Below, piece after piece: positions 57,511 to 64,000 of a DNA stretch of 64,000 nucleotides. Where the stretch lies: positions 1-64,000 of the forward strand of contig NW_026634370.1 in NCBI RefSeq assembly GCF_024868665.1. Reading direction: 5' to 3'. How positions within the stretch are numbered: the stretch's first letter is position 1; every line of letters starts with the position of its first letter. Below the pieces are notes generated by a model, which was not told the origin of the DNA, searched no databases, and saw nothing but the letters and a program-made list of their open reading frames with translations. Both the position numbers and the translations under genes were made by a program. Origin of the DNA: Triplophysa rosa (taxonomy: Eukaryota; Chordata; Actinopteri; Cypriniformes; Nemacheilidae).

Positions 57511-59832
57511 GTCAGATGACTCTTCATCGGAGGAAATTGTGGAGCTGGTGTACCGAGGGATCAGATCGCCTCGCTGTTCGTGGGGGATCTTCATCCAGAA
57601 ATGTCCGAGTTCCTCCTCCATCAGACGTTAGCCCGTTCGGTCCGATCCAGTCCGTGCGGGTCTGCAGAGACAGGGTGACTTGGCGCTCCCTGCGGTATGG
57701 TTATGTTAACTTTGTTAACCTCGCCGATGGTAAGTTAACTCTCCATTCTTCACCTTAACCTCTTGGTAAAAAAAACATTTTGAATTTGTAATTTACGGTC
57801 TCCTGTATTTTTCTCTTTGACGTTTTTTTCCTGTAAATCATGTTTAAATGAAGCTACATGAAGTGTGTCATATGAATAAACTTGCCTTGTCTTGTCTCTT
57901 CTCTTATACACTCTGTCTTTCAGCTGAGAGTGCCACGGACACCCTAATGTGTCAGGATCTTCTGGGCAGACCCATGCGAATCATGTTCTCCCAGCGTGAT
58001 TCCACTCTGAGGACGACTGGGGTGGGGAACATCTACATCAAGGGTCTGGCCAGCAGCATCGATGGTGCCCGCCTTCATGACACCTTCTCGCGTTTTGGGA
58101 AGATCCTGTCCTGCAAGGTAATGTCTGCAGTTTGACTGTTTTCTATAGGTAGGATCATGTGTTGAAGACTGAATTCATCTTGGTTGTCAAAGTGGTCTGT
58201 AATGCAAATGGATCCAAAGGTTATGGAATCGTCCACTTTGACACCTTTGCAGCGGCAGAGGAGGCCATCAAAGCCCTTGATAGCATGTTGTTGGACGACC
58301 AGCTAGTGAAAGTGGATCTCAGGTGTACTTCTTGTGCTTTGTCTTGTCTAATCGTATAGAGTTGAGCTCATTTGGTTTGTGTTTTAAAGGTCCATTTGCC
58401 ACTTTAAAACCTTTGAAGAGCGTCAGGTTGAGCCAAAGGTTATGGCTCAGGACAACGGGAGGCACTACCCGGTATCCATCACAAACCCTTTTGTCACTTA
58501 AGAAATCTTTAGTGAATGTTGAAATGTTCTTCTGTAACTAACTGGATCTTGTCTGTTAAACAGGGGGTGAGTCTGTACGTGTCTAATCTGCCCTATAGCT
58601 TCAGTGAGCAGCAGCTGTACAGAGCATTCTCACCCTTTGGAAGCATCATCAGTGCCAAGGTATGATACTTATCGTTTTATTGTGATTAGTAAGTAACAAT
58701 TAAAGTGAAAGTCTTCAACGAGTGCTTCTCTCTGTTCAGTTGATGATGGAGGCAGGACGCAGCAGAGGGTTTGGATTTGTCAGCTTCTCCACCCTCGAAG
58801 ATGCGACTACTGCTGCGTCAGTCATGACCGGGCAAATGGTTGCCGGCAGGGCGTTGCGGGTCACTCTGTCTCGTCACAATGAGCAGAAGACCCAGGCTGA
58901 GAAGCAGGACAGCAGCAGTGAATCACTTCCTGCTGGACAGTTTACGTCTGCTGTTCCTCAGGTGAGATGAGCCACTATTACAGATTACTTGAGACTGAAA
59001 TCCAATAACAATTAATGTAATTAGCTGCACTTCATTTGATGCATTCGACAGGTTCAAAAACGCCTTGCCGTTAACCCTGCAAACCAGCGGGCGCTCCAGC
59101 CCATCAGTCGACAGGCAGCAGCGGGCGTCCTCGCTCAGAGTCAGTAGCCTCTTTATATCTTTCTCATTCTGTAAATGATGCTTCATCAGCCCTTCATATT
59201 CACATTATTATTCACTCTGAAGTATTCATAGAGGATGTACATCTTTACCTGTCTACAGGTAAGAGTCTCCGCCCACTGATGCCTGCCGTCCTGCTGGATG
59301 CTGTTCGTACTCAGCCTCCGCGCCTGCTGGTCTCTCAGGTGCTTCTGGACTACTGGGTCAGTGCTCATGCATCTCATCTCACTTCCACATCCCGAATGAC
59401 AAGATTACAGAGTACAAGTTAGGAGTAGTATTAAAATAATAGAGTGATGTATGTTGGTGTGTGCAGGCAAGTCAAGCAGAGTTGGATGTGTGGCGTCCCA
59501 TGCGACTGCTCGCCCTGCCTGCACCCAGTGATGATACTAAAGTTATCACTCACCGTGAGCTTCACGTTTTTATTAATCAGACTTTCATAATGTTTCTCTT
59601 GAATTATCACTTTAGATTTAGATTTAATATATCCAAGACAAACAAACACTCTTAGAGAGCTTTTATTGTTTCTTACCGTCTTTTCTCTTGTTTCCTGCAG
59701 CATCTCAGATCCCTAAAATTCTACCTGATGGTGCAACAGCTCCTGTCAAAACAAAAGCTCAACAGGTAGAAATCTCTTCATGAACCTTTGGATCATTCAA
59801 CGTTTGACTTGAATTAAACAAGTGCTTACACA

Positions 59833-59872
<40 letters not shown>

Positions 59873-60046
59873 TCAACTGTAACAGCTGGGCGAGTCTTCA
59901 CATCCGTCACCATCCATGTGGGGGCGCTGGTTCTGCGTGACATTACACAGATGTTTGATGTCCAGAAGCCTGAGCTGCCCCACCAGCTGGAGCATCATGA
60001 ATGTGCAGACAACACGCAGACCTTGTACGTGTTGGGAAGCTGCTGA
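57511..60046 (+). CDS. Poly(A)-binding-protein-like gene, copy B (most complete)
   Basis: PABPs bind mRNA poly(A) tails and promote translation and stability. The exons are 57511-57729, 57924-58117, about 58193-58322, 58390-58471, 58564-58659, 58740-58961, 59052 to about 59138, 59259 onward, 59467 onward, 59701-59765 and 59886-60046. RRM1 shows [25 protein letters not shown] and YGYVNF. RRM2 shows [12 protein letters not shown] and KGYGIVHF. The third RRM ([34 protein letters not shown]) matches PABP RRM4, so RRM3 is missing. The end ([18 protein letters not shown]) resembles a PABP MLLE domain. Oddities: the frame of RRM1 has a TGA just after the acceptor, with the only nearby ATG (57516) out of frame. 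There is a one-base deletion near 57628, and the MLLE part is split by a frameshift after LGE. It may be a decaying paralogue or contain base errors. Confidence 0.78.
59833..59874 (+). repeat. CT microsatellite in the last intron of copy B
   Basis: A run of CT dinucleotides directly precedes the acceptor of the last exon and could extend the polypyrimidine tract. Copy A has only TTTCTCTTTACTG here. Confidence 0.9.
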
Positions 60047-60049
60047 CAT

Positions 60050-61860
60050 GCGTGTTAAAATATAGCAAATAATGAATGAATCTACGTTGTGGGATGTAGC
60101 AGAAAAAGTTATGAAATCTTCAAACGTGTTACATGGATGCGTGTGTAATCACTCGTTTGTGTGTTTCCAGACAAATGGATCTATTGCCGCACTTAACTCC
60201 TGGAGAACAACGTGGGACCACAGCGAAGCCCTGAATATTGTAAAAATTGTACATATGTAGAAAAAGTGGGCTAGGCTTAAATTTGTTTGAATGTTTTCTA
60301 AGCTTGAATTGTTTAATCTTTCTGAAATTGATGTGGAATTTAAAGCTGCGTTTATAAATAGTGGTGTAAATAAAGAAAAGTATTTTATCATCAGACAAAT
60401 CACTTTACTGTTAATGCATTTATTTACTATTTAAACGCTTTACATTGCTCAACTTGGAGTCACTTTGAATCAAATCAATCCAATGCCTAAATGTAAAAAA
60501 GCAAACATGCATTGTAAGAGTTAAGCTTGCATGTGATGTTTAGAAGGATTTTGCAGGATACCTTGAAGCTTAACGCGAGTTAGATTTTACACAGCGACAT
60601 AAATGAACACAGGAATGTTTTTTGGCTTTTAAACAGCTTTATTTAGTTCAAACATACCAAGTTGGCGACCAAACAGTCAAATAAAGTTCAACGTGCTCCA
60701 ACATACAGTATTCATGTGATAAGACATTAACTGAGCGTCTTTACAGCCATTTCCCTGAAGTCCACGAAACGCTAAAACCCAGAGCCCTGTTGTTCATCCT
60801 GACATGACAGAGCCCACCGTCTTATAACGTTACATCAGCCATGTAAGTTGCGTTAAACCTTTGACAAAGTGTTCACTACACGCACACTCACGAGCATTAT
60901 CCGACTCGGCGCCTTCAGACCGCAGACGCAGGTTTACAAGCAGCTTTTTCCCTGCGATCGGTCAACAACACTTGTATTTTTCCTCTTACTATTTGTGGTA
61001 CGATAAAAGTCCCTTATGGTTTCTCGGTTCGATCGATTTAAGCTAACATAAAACATGAATTTTCGACCATAAACTGCTCTTCATCTGCATTTTGCGCTTC
61101 AGAAACGCAGTGACGTGACGTCATGCGCAAACAACCTATGAACGATGTCATCAAAGAACCTGAAATCTCACAGAGGTAAATAAGTTAATACAACACAAAA
61201 CAATGCAATTAAAAAGCTGAAAATTAAACACAAATGTATTCATAAAAGTGAAGAAATGTAAATCCCTCCGTGTCATCGTTTTGTGTAGAATTTAAAATTG
61301 GCCTGGTTCTTTAAACATTAAAAATTGCATTAAAAACAAAAGGTCTAATAACTAGTTTTAGTAATAAAAACCATCTAAAAATTAGATGAATAATAAATTA
61401 ATGTAAATAATGAATTAATCGTACGGTTATGCTGTTTATGTTAAAATCATCTTAGTTTTTATCGGACTCAAAACAAAGCAACAACACTATCAGGCCATTT
61501 ATTCATTTGTTAATGATTTATTACTAAAGCTATTTCTTACATTTGTATTCTTTTTAATTAACATGATTAATATAAAAAAAATACGTAGATTTTGTCCATC
61601 TACAAAGCGACGTGTGACGTATGTAGTCATCTGTCACTAGGCGACGACCGCGTTCATTCTACAAAAACCAAACATCAGTTTGACGAGCCACTGGATGAGA
61701 CGGAGCGATCTTCAGATTTGCTTTTACATTTCTTAACCTTTATTAATCAATTCATTTCTTTAATTCGTTCGTTTAACGATACATTTTCACCTGAAATACT
61801 TACTGTCGCATTGTTGTCTTGTATTAACATTTCCTGTATTTAATCTCATTCTGTGAGTTG
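60050..61860. other. intergenic DNA between copies B and C
   Basis: It is the diverged equivalent of 55561-57500: a 3' flank, a segment with a minus-strand CSEHFVKG reading (about 60860-60895) and AT-rich DNA before the next gene. No independent gene is established. Confidence 0.5.
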
Positions 61861-61873
61861 ATTCTTTTTACAG

Positions 61874-64000
61874 GTCAGATGACTCTTCATCGGAGGAAAT
61901 TGTGGAGCTGGTGTACCGAGGGATCAGATCGCCTCGCTGTTCGTGGGGGATCTTCATCCAGAAGTGTCCGAGTTCCTCCTCCATCAGACGTTCAACCCGT
62001 TCGGTCCGATCCAGTCCGTGCGGGTCTGCAGAGACAGGGTGACTTGGCGCTCCCTGCGGTATGGTTATGTTAACTTTTTAACCTCGCCGATGGTAAGTTA
62101 ACTCTCCATTCTTCACCTTAACTCTTGGTAAAAAAAAACATTTTGAATTTGTAATTTACGGTCTGTGTATTTTTCTCTTTGAGTTTTTTCCTGTAAATCA
62201 TTTCAAAGAAGCTAATGAAGTGTGTCATTGAATAAAACTTGCCTTGTCTTGGCTCTTATAACTCTGTCTTTCAGCTGAGAGGTGCCACGGACACCCTAAT
62301 GTTGTCAGGATCTTTCTGGGCAGACCCATGCGAATCATGTTCTCCCAGCGTGATTCCACTCTGAGGACGACTGGGGTGGGGAACATCTACATCAAGGGTC
62401 TGGCCAGCAGCATCGATGGTGCCCGCCTTCATGACACCTTCTCGCGTTTTGGGAAGATCCTGTCCTGCAAGGTAATGTCTGCAGTTTGACTGTTTTCTTA
62501 ATAGGTAGGATCATGTGTTGAAGCTGAATTCTCTTGGTTGTCAAATGGTCTGTATGCAAATGGATCCAAAGGTTATGGAATCGTCCACTTTGCACCTTCG
62601 AGCGGCAGAGGAGGCCATCAAAGCCCTTGATGGCATGTGTTGGACGACCAGCTAGTGAAGTGGATCTCAGGTGTACTTCTTGTGCTTTGTCTTGTCTAAT
62701 CGTATAGAGTTGAGCTCATTTGGTTTGTGTTTTAAAGGTCCATTTGCCACTTTAAAACCTTTGAAGAGCGTCAGGTTGAGCCAAAGGTTATGGCTCAGGA
62801 CAGCGGGAGGCACTACCCGGTATCCATCACAAACCCTTTTTCACTTAACAAATCTTTAGTGAATGTTGAAATGTTCTTCTGTAACTAACGGATCTTGTCT
62901 GTTAAACAGGGGGTGAGTCTGTACGTGTCTAATCTGCCCTATAGCTTCAGTGAGCAGCAGCTGTCAGAGCGTTCTCACCCTTTGGAAGCATCATCAGTGC
63001 CAAGGTATGATACTTTGTTTTATTGTGATTGGTAAATAACAATTAAAGTGAAAGCTTCAACGAGGCTTCTCTCTGTTCAGTGATGATGGAGGCAGGACGC
63101 AGCAGAGGGTTTGGATTTGTCAGCTTCTCCACCCTCGAAGATGCGACTACTGCTGCGTCCGTCATGACCGGGCCATGGTTGCCCGCAGGGCGTTGCGGGT
63201 CACTCTGTCTCGTCACAATGAGCAGAAGACCCAGGCTGAGAAGCAGGACAGCAGCAGTGAATCACTTCCTGCTGGACAGTTTACGTCTGCTGTTCCTCGG
63301 GTGAGATGAGCCACTTTACAGATTACTTGAGATTGAAATCCAATAACAATTTGTAATTAGCTGACTTCATTTGATGCATTTGACAGGTTAAAAACGCCTT
63401 GCCGTTAACCCTGCAAACCAGCGGGCGCTCCAGCCCATCAGTCGACAGGCAGCAGCGGGCGTCCTCGCTCAGAGTCAGTAGCCTCTTTATATCTTTCTCA
63501 TTCTGTAAATGATGCTTCATCAGCCCTTCATATTCACATTATTATTCACTCTGAAGTATTCATAGAGGATGTACATCTTTACCTGTCTACAGGTAAGAGT
63601 CTCCGCCCACTGATGCCTGCGTCCTGCTGGATGCTGTTCTACTCAGCCTCCGCGCCTGCTGGTCTCTCAGGTGCTTCTGGACTACTGGGTCAGTGCTCAT
63701 GCATCTCATCTCACTTCCACATCCCGAATGACAAGATTACAGAGTACAAGTTAGGAGTAGTATTAAAATAATAGAGTGATGTATGTTGGTGTGTGCAGGC
63801 AAGTCAAGCAGAGTTGGATGTGTGGCGTCCCATGCGACTGCTCGCCCTGCCTGCACCCAGTGATGATACTAAAGTTATCACTCACCGTGAGCTTCACGTT
63901 TTATTAATCAGACTTTCATAATGTTTCTCTTGAATTATCACTTTAGATTTAGATTTAATATATCCAAGACAAACAAACACTCTTAGAGAGCTTTTATTGT
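61874..64000 (+). CDS. Poly(A)-binding-protein-like gene, copy C (cut by window end)
   Basis: It has the same exon order as copy B: 61874-62092, 62275-62471, about 62545-62670, 62738-62819, 62910-63004, 63081-63300, 63387 onward, 63593 onward and 63799 onward. Exons homologous to 59701-60046 lie beyond the window. RRM1 is intact where copy B is shifted ([17 protein letters not shown]), but copy C has its own one-base losses or gains, for example near 62075 in RRM1, 62280 and 62307 in RRM2 and about 62963 in the RRM4-like exon. Offset from copy B is about 4.35 kb, so the two form a tandem duplication. Confidence 0.75.

Noticed and set aside
59186..59377. Minus-strand frame starting [15 protein letters not shown], repeated in copy A
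   Set aside because: It is antisense to PABP linker exons that have proper splice signals on the plus strand. Its recurrence is explained by the tandem duplication.
1..64000. CRISPR arrays, bacterial operons or phage genes
   Set aside because: Intron-exon genes and fish transposons show this is vertebrate nuclear DNA. No spaced repeat arrays of CRISPR type occur.

Overview
This is vertebrate nuclear DNA, and the composition and repeat content point to a teleost, probably a cyprinid-like fish. It is AT-rich with long introns and canonical GT-AG splice sites. It is dense in fish-type DNA transposons (hAT with 8-bp duplications, Harbinger, TTAA-bounded hairpin MITEs), tRNA-derived SINEs, an L2-like LINE tail and a DIRS-type retrotransposon. 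The species cannot be named from the sequence.

Region 1 (about 0.6-26.9 kb, minus strand) is one large gene of the shootin family. At least 13 coding exons join in a consistent reading phase from an ATG at 26509 down to 2269, and a likely terminal exon lies at 590-685. The product is a coiled-coil protein with a proline run and the conserved shootin C-terminal block. Its introns hold a Tol2-like hAT element, a Harbinger MITE with a MADF-domain ORF, several hAT MITEs, a decayed DIRS element with its complete terminal architecture, and a 1.2-kb hAT element with long inverted repeats.

Region 2 (26.5-39.9 kb) lies between two divergently transcribed genes. It holds a candidate promoter at 26.6-26.9 kb, a 1.9-kb foldback element, and a set of nested transposons at 34.1-38.5 kb in which each layer can be delimited.

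Region 3 (39.9-42.6 kb, plus strand) is an intact SLC26 sulfate/anion transporter gene, closest to SLC26A2. Three coding exons give a 700-residue protein ending in a STAS domain. It is followed by a hAT MITE and the 3' end of an L2-like LINE.

Region 4 (46-50.2 kb) contains two further elements with exact 8-bp duplications. One, at 47808-50155, has unusual terminal arrays of GTTAAC palindromes. Its unoccupied target site is preserved twice elsewhere in the window.

Region 5 (50.2-64 kb) is a tandem and inverted array of divergent cytoplasmic poly(A)-binding-protein-like genes. It comprises one inverted 3' fragment, one truncated copy, one nearly complete copy and one copy cut by the window end. 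The domain order is RRM1, RRM2, an RRM4-like domain, a linker and a damaged MLLE-like end; RRM3 is absent. Many one-base indels distinguish the copies, and three isolated N characters (48440, 50554, 54475) mark joins. Part of this region may therefore be assembly error.
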